A DNA stretch of 64,000 nucleotides. Origin: Allantophomopsis cytisporea. Its lineage: Eukaryota; Ascomycota; Leotiomycetes; Phacidiales; Phacidiaceae. The notes beneath the pieces were generated by a model that did no database searches, was not told the origin of the DNA, and saw only the letters and a program-made list of their open reading frames with translations. Both the position numbers and the translations under genes were made by a program. Shown here in pieces: positions 42,674-53,689 of the stretch (the first letter of the stretch is position 1; each line of letters begins with the position of its first letter). The DNA is taken from contig CP103026.1 in the NCBI GenBank assembly GCA_024752435.1, forward strand, positions 1,364,001 through 1,428,000, read 5' to 3'.

Positions 42674-42722
42674 GCGCCGGTGGTTTAATAGCATAATCCA
42701 TCGTTGCTAGCCACGTGCTAGC
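42674..42722 (+). pseudogene. Degenerate 5' half of a tRNA-Gly(GCC) gene
   Basis: The sequence starts GCGCCGGTGGTTTA, as the two intact copies do, and keeps TAATCCATCGTTGC before diverging. Differences include G-to-A changes and loss of the GCC anticodon (GCT remains). The 3' half, with a proper T arm and acceptor strand, is not found nearby, although a GGGTTCGATTTCC stretch lies at about 42834. It is not a functional tRNA. Confidence 0.75.
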
Positions 42723-43659
42723 GTAAAGGAATTAATAAAGGCGCCGCCCTAATTAGTCGTAGCGAATCGACAAAATCATGCCCTTGCCATTTTCTAGTAG
42801 AGGAGGCTGAACAACATTATAGTTTTCGTTTATAGGGTTCGATTTCCACTTCGAGGTTATAGGTAATATCGTTTTAGTTCGGTAGCGTAGGTTCTCCTTG
42901 GTAAAAAGCACTAACTATATATAAAGGTTGATCGACAGACAAGAGGTTCTAATAATCTTTGTACAGAGCTCCTATCTCATTCATTTTCTGAGTAACATAT
43001 CGGTCGCCAGCGTAAGGGTCATCGAATCTAGCGTTGGGTAAACGTAGAGCTATATAAGCTAATATTGCTCTGCTTGATGATACAATCTCCACTGCTGTAT
43101 AAGAACTGAGATTCGCCGTTCTAATACCGCGGATCGGTCTCTATAAATAGAAAGAAACAAATTTTACTTTGTTCATCGCAACTTCATATACTTCGCTATG
43201 CTGTACGGCTCTTTCAAATAGTCCAGGCAGTATATACTTAATGAAGTCTTCCTAAGAGATTGTAGCTTTGAGACAAATTGTAATGAGCTTCTATCTAGAT
43301 TTATACAGATTATCTTATACGACATAGAAACTTATGTAGTTATATATCTACTATTAACTCCTGTCAACTCCTGTTATATTAAGCTACTAGGGTCTAATAC
43401 GTTATATCTATCGCATACCTCTACTAAGATTAGTAATCATACAATCATATATACAAAAGCGAGTTCATCAACTTGAACGTACACCGCCCTTCTTTCTATA
43501 AGTCGTCCTCAACATCTTATTATATATATATGCCTCCCTTTCCGGAGTCTTCTAGATCGAGAATTCTAGTAGAAGTCTAAGAAGTACAGTCTGCAATTGC
43601 TATAGGAGACCTTGCAGATATTATACAAGCTTTCTCGAAGTAGTTAGAAAAAGAACCTG

Positions 43660-44250
43660 CTTATTGATACAGTAGTAGCTTCTTTATCCGTTGCCTTGTC
43701 GATACAATCAATAGCAACAAAGCCTCGGTTTTGTTGTACCTACTTTCTTAAAAAGATTGTCCAGTAAATATTATATTATGCTTGCAATATAGAGGAGATC
43801 TACAAGTCTCCTTCAATCCTTCCTCGACAAGAAGTAGAATATCAATAAGCCTGTTAATAAGTCCGTGCCCCTATTATTGATGTATATAAGCTCAAGGGGA
43901 ACATTATAGGTAGTAGTCTAATAAACAAACTTAGTAAAACGATAGTAGATAAAACTCTTACGACGTAGTTTCTTGACAACGGCGCAAATCCCGAAGTAGT
44001 ATGTAATCTACATTTTACTTTTACATTTCGTTGCAGTTGTATACTAATATCGGCTAGAAAAGTAACAAATATATAAGTCAGCTGGTCTCGGAACTCCTTT
44101 GGATATCGTAGCAAGCGCAAGACTTTACAATACTATAAAACACCTGTTAAACTATAGGGTATATCGTAGTATAGTAAATTCAAGGGGGCATCTAACGAAA
44201 GACTGTGTGCTTTATGAATAGTATTTCAATTTGGTAGAGCTGTTGTCCTC
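43660..44250 (+). mobile_element. Decayed Ty1/copia-type retrotransposon relic (protease region)
   Basis: At 43963-44007 the plus strand reads T-stop-FLDNGANPEVVCNL. This matches the copia aspartic-protease motif (W-x-L-D-S/N-G-A-x3-H-V-x-N), with TAG where the family has TGG, the change expected from C-to-T mutation on the other strand. The flanks keep short coding-like stretches broken by many stops. No long terminal repeats or reverse transcriptase core were recognised, so the limits given are approximate. Confidence 0.4.
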
Positions 44251-44881
44251 TACATCGGACATGTTCGCTTGAAATTGATATAGTATAGTTGGGGGTTCGT
44301 ATATTTCTACAGGGTGTAGTACTTAGGATCGTGTATTATAGTCATTGTATCTTATTATATACTTCTTGTCTAGTTAGTCGAATATACGACTTGGAAGATC
44401 TCTTCGAGCTGAGACAATGTTTCTCAATCCGATCACCACAATGAAATGTGTCTTAAAGCGACCCAAAAGGGATGTATGAATCGTTGTAACTTATATTAGC
44501 TGATTTTCAATGAGTACGAGTATTAAAACAATATCTCCATAAGAAATACATGTTCCTTGACCGCTCTTTGGTAACTGCGGGGATAGAAGGATGTAGCTTG
44601 GTGAAGTAGAGGTTATCAGAATAAAATATTGTTGCTTAGGTTTATTTTAAATGGGTTTTATAATGTAAGTAAAGGCAGTAAACTAGGCGTTAGACGAAAG
44701 CGAGAACTCCTAAAAGCACAAAAAAGCGAAGTAGTTTCTGTACCTAAATTATAGGAATGGGAGGGGATATATGGCTAAAATTATTGGGGAGGAATCGATA
44801 ACAAGAAGCAAAAAAGGCTCTGAAGCGCCAGTAATTTACAAGTATATATATAGTAATATGTATAATATACTATCGTTTACC

Positions 44882-44973
44882 GCGCCGGTGGTTTAGTGGT
44901 AAAATCCATCGTTGCCACGTGATCGTCTGATCTACAACATCGATGGGCCCTGGGTTCGATTCCCAGTCGGCGC
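44882..44973 (+). tRNA. tRNA-Gly(GCC) with 22-nt intron, copy 2
   Basis: The mature sequence is identical to the minus-strand copy at 39514-39605. The intron is at 44918-44939 and differs in sequence. Acceptor, D, anticodon and T arms all pair. A TTTTTAATTTTTTT stretch at about 44980 provides a Pol III terminator. It is intact although it sits in degraded AT-rich DNA. Confidence 0.95.
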
Positions 44974-46389
44974 ATATACTTTTTAATTTTTTTCTTTGCA
45001 TTTCCCATTATTTTCCCTTGAACATATATGTGATGTCGATGGTACTGCGATTTGATACGGTACTACAGGTTTCTTTTGAGCTGGTGACTATCAGATCAAA
45101 AGGTTCGGTGGTCTTTGTTCTTCTTCCTATCGGAAAAGGGGAGCTATTGTAGAAGTTAAATTACAAAGATTAGTATTCGAATATTAGAAAATATATAAAA
45201 ATCTATTCTAAAGACAACAGATGCAGCGTCTTGTTGTATATCTAATACCTCGTATGATATCACTATATTCCTTTTGTTCTGTTACGAACTAGACTTTTTA
45301 CGAGTAATATACACCCCCATATAAGCTGGAAACCTACCCTTTCTGAATGAATACTTCTCGCTCTTGTTATTCGTTCAGCTCACCATCTTTACTATACAGC
45401 AGCTTGTGGCTGTAGTCCAATATCAAGTACTTCTTCACAGCGCGAAAACGAGTAGCGGATCAGTATATAATACCTTCCTTCCCTGAAAGGCAGATCATTT
45501 TACTCCTTATACAAAATCTCCTGCCACAGACGTACAAGCGCCCAACAATATACTCATCTCTAGTAAAGTCGTGAATGACACTACAAGTTCTAGTAATGCA
45601 CAGTGCAAATTCAACAACGAAATTGTATCAAAAAGCATCTCAGTCACTTTTGAGCCTGTTTTCAAGAAGGTTAATGAGCAGAATACCCCTTCGCTCTCCC
45701 CCAATCTGTTGATGTTCATATTGTCGTTATATGCTAAATGTCGAACGTACATGAAGGATTACATCGACATGACCCCTGATCTCTCTGCATTGCAAAGAAG
45801 CATGCAAAGCATGAAAAACCGGTTCGAGATATAGAAAGAGTTCTTTTAGGCTGAGTATGGCATTATATCACTTGGAATTTACGGAATGATAAGTACTTAG
45901 GTCAGCAAATCTATTCTCTAATTTACTGCCTTCCTTAGTATATTCAGTTATATCCTGTACGTCGACATTAGCAGTAAACTGCCAGACTTAGGTATCATTG
46001 TGGAATGACGACTTACAAGATCTTGACAAAATTTGTGACTCGCACTTTATTCCGAGAAGAGGTAGGGATCATTATAATATTCAACACTGCCCAATTGCAT
46101 GACACTGTTGCCAGCGAGTTAGTGTCAGCAGCCTCTTTTTCATCATGCTACGTACTTCGGTATAAAGGATCCTCTGAGAGATTTAAAGGAGGTTTTAGGT
46201 ATGAGAGGTACTAAGTAGGGTTCATCAAGAGTACTCATCTGCTTCAATTTCTCATTTTCCTTTCTATTTGCAATACGTGTCCTCGAGAATGTGTAGTCGC
46301 CTACACTCTGAATTCTTGAAGTCGATATTAATCCACTCGGTACGAGGTATGCCCTCAGGCAACTGTTGAAGAAGAATAACCGCAGATTA

Positions 46390-46560
46390 TCAGAAATCAT
46401 GTTTGTTGTAGCTATGAGCATCGACCACTGCATCAGGGCCGGCCGTAATGACCCACCCATGGCCTGCAAGCCTCGCACCAAATGCCTCGAGTATAGAGGC
46501 GACTGCGAGAGCATTGATGTGCAAGATGGCCGAGCCGGGTAGGTTGCGAACTTGGGACAT
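46390..46560 (-). pseudogene. Short GC-richer coding remnant, 56 codons
   Basis: The frame opens MSQVRNLPGSAILHINALA and runs through ILEAFGARLAGHGWVITAGPDAVVDAH to a stop. Its codons and composition look like real fungal protein and contrast with the AT-rich surroundings. I do not recognise the family and find no continuation in neighbouring frames, so it is probably the surviving end of a larger gene or a very small gene. Confidence 0.4.
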
Positions 46561-47030
46561 CTTCTATGAGAACAGGCTTTGTGGAGACGTGCCGTACAAA
46601 AGCACGCTGAATTGAGGGCAAAGTTTGTCTTACATATATAGTTGAATTGTAAAGTTGTTTTAGTTGTTTCTGTTCCGTCTTCAACTAAATTCCCGGCATG
46701 ATAATATCATTTCTTAGATCTCGGAGATAAAAGATGGCGATAAGTGATAATTCCAGAAGGATTGGCTTCTGCAGCTCTTGTCATTGTGTCAAGCTTCTTA
46801 GCCTATCTCTGATTAGACATAATGGTTGAACTGGAACCATCCTTTCGCCTCCATCATGGTCAAACATCTTACTCGGATATATCGGAGATATGCTTTGTAC
46901 CGTATATTTAAAGGGCACAGATATAGAAATAGCACTGTATCATCATAATCAAGGATAGGAGTATCACCAACTTGATTTCAATCTGTTATTTATTTGTATA
47001 GCTGGGTGACTCACCGACACTACGACGAGA
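46561..47030. other. Upstream interval of the FAD monooxygenase
   Basis: 470 bp of AT-rich sequence between the minus-strand remnant and the monooxygenase start. It is presumed to be promoter. Nothing else is seen. Confidence 0.45.
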
Positions 47031-48394
47031 ATGAGCAACGAAAACAAACTTCAAGTCATCATAGTGGGCTCAGGTCTAGCTGGGTTGACCGCTGCCAGAA
47101 TTCTCCGTAAGCACCACGATGTTACTGTATATGAACGCGGAGGTGCAGCAGCTGCCTCTGGTGGACAAGGTATCATTATCGCACCTAATGGGGTAAAAGC
47201 TCTTGAATGTATTGGATACGATCGTGATCATGCTGGAGCAGTCCCTATTTATGGAATACGAACTTACGATAAGGAGAGTAATGTAGAGGAAGATGTTGAC
47301 ATGGATTTAAAGCCTCGATTCGGAGCAGATTGTTTGGCTCAGAAGCGATCTGACTTTAGGGATGAGCTCATGCGACTTGCAACCACTTCCTCAGTCAACC
47401 TCGGCATCGAGGGCAATCCGGCAAAGATGGTATTTGACACTACAGTGGTAGGCTTGGATGCTGAAGAGGGCCTTGTTATGCTGAGCGATGTATCGACGGC
47501 AGCTGCAGATGTTGTGATTGGTAATTATGGACAGAGCAAGCACATTTCTTTCAAACAAGAAAGACACTTACATAGATGCAGTTGCTGATGGGGTTCATTC
47601 GCGCCTCCGAGCGTCGATTATTGGCCACAATGGCTATGTGGCAAAAAAGACAGGACTTACTTGTTATCGGGTAGCAGTCTCTGTTGAAGATGCCAAAAAA
47701 GCACTTGGTAATCTCCCTTTTCCTCATTGGTGGGAGCCCAGCACTTGCCAAAACAGTTCGTCTATAATATACGCTGCCGATGGCAGTGCCCGCATAGTAA
47801 CTGCATATCCCCTTCGTCATCAAACGTACTTCAATATTTCTTGTATGTTGCGAACTCAAGAGTCACCAAAAAGCACTACAGAGTCGTGGCATACAGATGG
47901 TGATCGTGCCAAAATGGTAGAGGATTTTCGCGATTTTCATGAGTCTCTTAGAGTGATTCTTGGGTGAGACAATTTTTGTTCCCTAATCAAGACTGTGAAA
48001 AGCTAATGGACACAGTGCTGCCACGGAAGTGAAATTATGGGAACTGCAAGATTTGGAGCCTCTTCCAGTGTGGACACGGGGTCGTACGATGCTTATAGGA
48101 GATGCTGCTTATGCTATGACACCGATGCAAGGCCAAGGAGCAAACTTAAGCATTGAGGACGCCGAGAGTCTTCGACTTCTGGCCGCAGGCGCGCGCCGTG
48201 AGGACGTCCAGGATATCCTCAAGCTGACGGAGAGTGTTCGAAAGCCACGAACAGCTCAAATCCTAGCCGAGACACGCAAGTCTCACTCCACATTTGGTGT
48301 GGCAGAAAGAGTGACCGGAAACTTGGAGTTTAACTGCGGTTATAATGTTATCCATGACGCTCTCAAGATCCGGCAAGAGGAAGCTCAGGCTTGA
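47031..48394 (+). CDS. FAD-dependent monooxygenase (salicylate/aromatic hydroxylase-like)
   Basis: Three exons, 47031-47520, 47582-47963 and 48016-48394, give 416 residues, the usual size. The N-terminus has the FAD dinucleotide motif IIVGSGLAGLTAARIL. The middle has VADGVHSRLR, formed across the first junction. The C-terminal flavin motif is MLIGDAAYAMTPMQGQGANLSIEDA. No PHBH-like signal or membrane segment is needed. It hydroxylates an aromatic or polyketide-like substrate using NAD(P)H and O2; the substrate is unknown. An alternative acceptor 6 nt upstream in intron 1 is possible. The gene is intact despite lying at the edge of degraded DNA, which suggests retention by selection or recent arrival. 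Confidence 0.87.
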
Positions 48395-48548
48395 CGTAGA
48401 TGCTACGAAATACTTACAAGGCGATTCATTAGATATGGCTATTTTTTATATTTACAAACGATATCTCCACTCCAAAATGGTCGCTATTAGTACGATATGG
48501 AGTGTTATATCGGATGATATCATGTAGGTGATTATAGATATAGCCTGT

Positions 48549-49166
48549 TTAGCTAGCTTCACTTTCGAAGGCCCTTAAAACTTTTGAGTAAAAGCTCAAT
48601 TTTCCATCTGGAAAGACTGTCACTGCGTATGCCAAATCCCGAAATTTCCTGTATGCAAGATTTCTTGAAAGCTGGATATCAGCATCTGAGGCTCTCTCTG
48701 CTAACACTATCTTCTGTGCATAGCTCTTTTGTTCCAGGACTATACGCTGTGTATTCATGTCTTTTGACTCACCATCTTCATAGCAGTTCCACAGAGCATC
48801 CATACAAGCAGGTAAGATAGCTAGGCATGGCGAAAATTCCATCAGCTCCCAAGGCAAAGTGCAAGCGCCCGAGAGCCATGGTGTCGATGTTGCTCCGGGG
48901 TGCTGTGACCGATACGGTTGTAGAATTTCGTATTTGTATCCGCGCGATTTATCGGTCTTAATTTTCGAACTCAAGTACACGAAACAGATTGGAAAACCCA
49001 TACGTAATATGTGAGGCAACTCACATGTCCTCCCTGCATTGAGGACTGAAGCACGTTCTATCAATACGCCCCAGTCAGTCCTCTTGAAACAGTCCTCCAA
49101 CAACTCTTTGATTGGAGATTTTTCGAGATTACCACCCTCCTAATTCTGACCAGAAAAGAACTCCAT
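48549..49166 (-). pseudogene. Unrecognised protein gene broken by one nonsense codon
   Basis: An ATG at 49166 opens MEFFSGQN, then TAG at 49140-49142. The same frame then continues for about 197 codons with protein-like composition (for example LLEDCFKRTDWGVLIERASVLNAGR and GACTLPWELMEF) to a stop at 48549. The TAG could come from CAG by a CpA-to-TpA change, the RIP signature. I do not recognise the family. It is convergent with the FAD monooxygenase, 154 bp away. A read that starts after the stop, or the stop being part of an unseen intron, cannot be excluded. Confidence 0.5.
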
Positions 49167-50008
49167 ATTTGAAGAAATATCTAACTACTTCATTAGAGAA
49201 GAGTATTTACACTTATGCTCGCAGCTCAAAATAGCTATACTTGAGTGAGGTGTTAGACCGCCAAATGTATATACTTACTGCATAAAATACACCGAATATC
49301 TTGTAGATTGATAAAGCTGTTCATAAAATGTACAGTATAGATATTTAAATAAATCAACTGCGACAAGGGCAAGAATGAGAACTCAGTTAAGCATAACCTT
49401 ATGCCCGATGAGACTTTTTATAGTGTTTGTAAGTTATATGCTGGAATAGGTTACATGTAATTCATCTCAACTCGCCCTCAACTTGATATACTGATCAATT
49501 TCTATAGTCTGTAATATCTCCCTGTATGAAACCAGATATTTGGAGTTTTGTTGTTCGAGAATAGACTACATGTGTTTGAATGTTATAGAATAAGACGTGT
49601 CCTAAACGTGAAGAGATAGTACATCTATGGGAAGACGTTCAGTAGAAATATAACTGTAAAGAAAGAGGCTTTACTAAAGATAGATATTTGCAGAGATATT
49701 GTTAGGAAGCAATACATAATAGGACATCCAAGATAGTGAGGTATGTATACAAGGTAGGTATGTAAATGTAGTTGAGAATACCACGCAGATGCTAAGCACA
49801 GGCAGTTAGTGGAATTTAGGGTGTACTATTTATGCTGCAGTGAGATATTGTAGTGTGCTGCTGCGTAAAGTCCTAAACAATTGGTGCTTACATAACTGAT
49901 TCTACCTCCCCGAAATGTCAGCGAAGTACCTTGTGACGGGTGAACGCGCAAAACGTCACGTCACTCATCAACGCGTACATTCAATCAAACTTACCCCGCC
50001 ATGCGAAA
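49167..50008. other. AT-rich intergenic, right edge of the island
   Basis: 840 bp with no coding frame. Composition returns to normal towards the SNF2 gene, whose promoter is presumably here. Confidence 0.5.
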
Positions 50009-53000
50009 ATGTCGCATATGAGGCGTGCGGAAAATTTCCAGGATGAAGAGACTGATGAGGGTGACCTTGATTCCGGGAACCCTAGACGTATCATAACGAC
50101 CGATAAGTATATCGAGAGTGAGTGATATATGGTTGCTTTAACACCTGCTTCTGTGGTGTGCGCTCTGATAGCCTCAATCACTAATAGAGCCCAGATGTGA
50201 TCGGAACTCCCGCAAGCGATTCAGACTCCGGGGAAGTAGAGATTGTTTCAATAAAAGAACGTGCCAAAGGTAAACGCAAATCAGGCGAAAAGGTAGCCTT
50301 TTCTGAAGACGAAGATGACGATAATGCCTACGAAAAGTTCAAGAACCGAAAATCGATCAAGCGGAAGCGGATCAACGCGACAAACAAGAGAAACCAGGAG
50401 AAGAGAAATACAATCGTAGGACGGAAGAGCACCAGATACAATGGTGAGAGCAGTCAGCAGGCACCAAAGGTCTGGGGAGATGTTTCGGATTATGAAGACG
50501 AAGACTCCTTACCGGATTACCTCAAGGAGAGAAGAAAAGAATTTGAGAGGAATCGCGAACAACTGGAACTCGCTGGTCTTCGACTACCTCCAACCTACGA
50601 AGATATTGATTTCTCTGATGATGACCAGCTTGAGTTTCTTGAAGAACGCCCAGTCTTCCCCAAGACCGTGAAAGTCTCTCGAGCCTACGAAGACATTGCC
50701 CTGGCACATTCCGGTGGATTGATCCCTGCGCCTATTGCTCAGTATCTGAGAGACTATCAGGTCGAGGGTGTGGCCTTTCTTCACGAGCTTTTCGTATATC
50801 AAAAAGGCGGTATATTGGGTGACGACATGGGCCTAGGAAAGACTGTACAAGTTGCAGCGTTTCTAACCGCAGCATTTGGTAAGACGGGAGATGAACGTGA
50901 TGGGAAACGAATGCGAAAGATGCGACGTACCTCTGGGAATAGATGGTATCCACAAGCACTTGTCATTTGTCCTGGGTCCTTGATCGAAAACTGGAAAGGG
51001 GAGCTTCGCAGATGGGGGTGGTGGCACGTTGACGCTTACCATGGCACTAATAAGGACGACGTACTTCAGGCTGCCATGAACGGCCGCTTGGAGATAGTCA
51101 TCACTACCTATATGACTTACAAGAATCATCGAAGTCAGCTCAACCTTGTTCAGTGGGATGTCGTGATAGCGGATGAATGCCATCAATTGAAAGAAAGAGC
51201 ATCCCAGACCACGCAAGCAATGAACGAGGTCAATGCACTTTGCAGAATAGGTCTTACTGGAACAGCTATCCAGAACAAGTACGAGGAACTGTGGACTCTA
51301 CTCAACTGGACAAACCCTGGCAGATTTGGACCCGTCTCGACATGGAGAAAGAGTATCAGCGAACCTCTACGGATGGGACAATCACATGATGCAACTGTAC
51401 ATCAATTAGCCCGTGCCAGAATTACTGCCATCAAACTGTCTCAAAACCTATTGCCTCAATTCTTTCGTCGTCGCATGAAGTCTCTTATTGCACATCAGCT
51501 CCCAAAGAAGAGTGATAAGGTCGTTTTCTGTCCTCTGACTACTCTCCAACAAGATGCATACCAACGTTTCCTGGATAGCGAGTTAGTTGACATAATCAGA
51601 CATTCATCTGATATGTGTGAATGCCACTCAGGAAAGAGACGCGGGTGGTGTTGTCATGCTACATTGGGAAGTGGAGATAAGTGGCAAGTGTTGGTATTTC
51701 CAGTCATATCACAGCTTCAGAAACTATCGAACCACTTAGCGCTACTCATTCCTCAATCTGGAGACGTGCATGAGAAGCAAGAACGAGATCTTGAGTTCCT
51801 CCAGGAAATGGTTCCTGACCAGTGGCAAGAATTGTACCAGAACAGAGATTCAATCCTCAATCTTGCGAATCCCGAATTTTGTGGCAAGTGGAAAATTCTG
51901 AAAAAGCTGCTGAGATTTTGGCATGGCAATGGAGACAAAGTCCTCGTTTTCTCACATAGTGTTAGATTGTTAAGAATGTTACAGCACCTTTTCAATAACA
52001 CGAGCTATAACGTCAGTTTTCTGGATGGGTCGATGACTTATGAAGATCGGCAAAAGACCGTAGACGACTTCAATACTGATACGAATCAATTTGTTTTCCT
52101 CATTTCAACTAAAGCAGGAGGTGTAGGTCTGAATATCACTTCTGCGAACAAGGTCGTTATCATGGACCCGAATTGGAATCCTTCATACGATCTACAGGCA
52201 CAAGATCGAGCATATAGAATTGGTCAAGTTCGCGATGTCGAAGTATTTCGCTTGATATCCGCAGGCACAATTGAGGAGATTGTTTATGCTCGTCAAATTT
52301 ATAAGCAACAACAAGCCAACATAGGTTACAACGCATCAATGGAACGCCGATATTTCAAAGGCGTACAAAATTCCAAAGACCACAAGGGCGAAATTTTTGG
52401 TTTACAGAACCTCCTCACATTTCATGGCGACGATGTAGTCTTGCGGGAGATTGTCAACAACACGAATGTAGCAGAATCTCGCGCCGACGTGAACATTCTC
52501 GATGTCGATATGGACGTCTTAGATGATGATGACAATCCTCTGAAAGCTGACGATGAAAGCGAAGATGCAGCGATGTCACAGCTTGCAGCCTTGCTCGTGG
52601 AAGACGGTGAGAATCCAGAGGCGCTTAAGAAGCAGAAGATGAAAGGGAAGGGCACCAAAAGAGATGCCGTGCAAGCAATCCTTGCGAGTGCCGGTGTTGA
52701 GTACACACATGAGAACTCTGAAGTAGTGGGCTCTTCGAAGGTTGAAACACGCTTGTCCCGTCGTGCACAGGAAGCCGGGGATGACATCGATCTTGGCGAT
52801 GAGGTCATGTTTGCTAATGAGAGCCAATACCGTGAGATGGGCGATGAGGGAAGGATTAGGTACTGTTATCGTCCGCCTGAGGAGGTCCTCAAGAGGCAGT
52901 TTTGTACGATGGCAAAGCATTTTGGCTTTGAGAGTGCAACGGAGTTTGCTCTTGTTGTCGAGGGATGGACGCAGGAGGAGAGGAGGGGTTGCTTGGATCG

Positions 53001-53139
53001 CTTTTATAAGGCTAGGAGAGAGAGACTTGAGGAGATGGAGAGGGAGAAATTAGAGGGGAAGGAAGAGGGGAGGTGTACCTCTGTGTATACGAACGAGCAA
53101 ATCATGCTTGTGGAGAGTGATGAGGATGATGAGCTTTGA
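50009..53139 (+). CDS. ERCC6L2-type SNF2 DNA-dependent ATPase (Rad26-like)
   Basis: Exon 1 is 50009-50117. The main exon is 50195-53139, after a 77-nt intron (the exact acceptor is uncertain by a few nt). Total is 1017 residues. SNF2 motifs: DDMGLGKT (about 246-253), DECH (363-366), LTGTAIQN, and helicase C motifs VFSHSVRLLRML and AYRIGQVRDVEVFRL. A Cys cluster, CECHSGKRRGWCC (about 511-523), lies between the lobes. That cluster and the spacing RQIYKQQ ... RRYFKGVQ ... GEIFGLQNL are characteristic of ERCC6L2 rather than Rad26/CSB or Rad54. The C-terminal region, with QFCTMAKHFGFESATEFA, is HEBO-like. Basic and acidic disordered segments flank the core. The expected role is nuclear DNA repair and end-joining or transcription-coupled repair; the fungal role is inferred. 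Confidence 0.88.
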
Positions 53140-53689
53140 TCGAATGATACCCAGGGTTTCGGCGTTTAGGAATTTATGCTTCTTTGACGACTTCAAGCGA
53201 GTAGAGAATTAGCATATGTATTCACAATATTTATGGTTTCTCTATTATTTATTGAATATATGCAAGCGTCATGTCTGTAACTTTGCAAACGTACTCAACT
53301 CCCTGCATCATTCGGCTTTATGCTCCTCGTGAGCTGCCATTACCGAGCATGGCAAAAGAGACCCCAAGAATTGAGCCGCTTTACCACGGATTATGACTTC
53401 GTTCATCGAGTAATAAATATATAGATGAAACCAACCTCCAAGTTGATCAAGATCAGCTGGTAGGCAATCGCCCGCGTAAGAACACGAAGCACATCCCTAT
53501 GCAGTATCAACTCGCAACTTGAGATATCTAATCCGGCTATATGCTTTCCACGCAACACCTCGGCTTTACCACCACAAGTCTCTTACATAAAGTTTACAAC
53601 TCTATAGATTTCCTACAACTCAATCCAATTCAATGAAACCTCTTTCTTATAACTTTCCCTAGAAATTGATACCCCACAGCCCTCCCAAA
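53140..53689. other. Intergenic, promoter side of HTD2-like gene
   Basis: 550 bp with no gene seen. Confidence 0.5.

Larger units (their letters stand above)
39606..46389. other. AT-rich, gene-poor island with transposon relics (likely RIP-degraded)
   Basis: Base composition shifts to clearly AT-rich, with stop codons in every frame (TAG and TAA from former TGG and CAA/CAG are common in one relic). The few open frames (for example 41405-41641, 41798-42028 and 45571-45834) have no recognisable product. Embedded features are a degenerate tRNA-Gly, a copia-type relic and an intact tRNA-Gly, listed separately. Repeat-induced point mutation is inferred from the composition and stop pattern, not measured. 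The island's outer limits are approximate. Confidence 0.6.

Noticed and set aside
42834..42850. GGGTTCGATTTCC downstream of the degenerate tRNA-Gly, possibly its 3' half
   Set aside because: It lies over 100 nt away, the stem is imperfect and no acceptor strand follows, so I did not join it to the relic.
45571..45834. 87-codon open frame in the AT-rich island
   Set aside because: Composition is somewhat protein-like but nothing is recognisable, and an opposite-strand frame overlaps it. Left as part of the island.
48660..48760. Possible intron in the broken gene (a GTGAGT site in its coding region)
   Set aside because: The only frame-keeping acceptor would give a 33-nt intron, too short to be credible.
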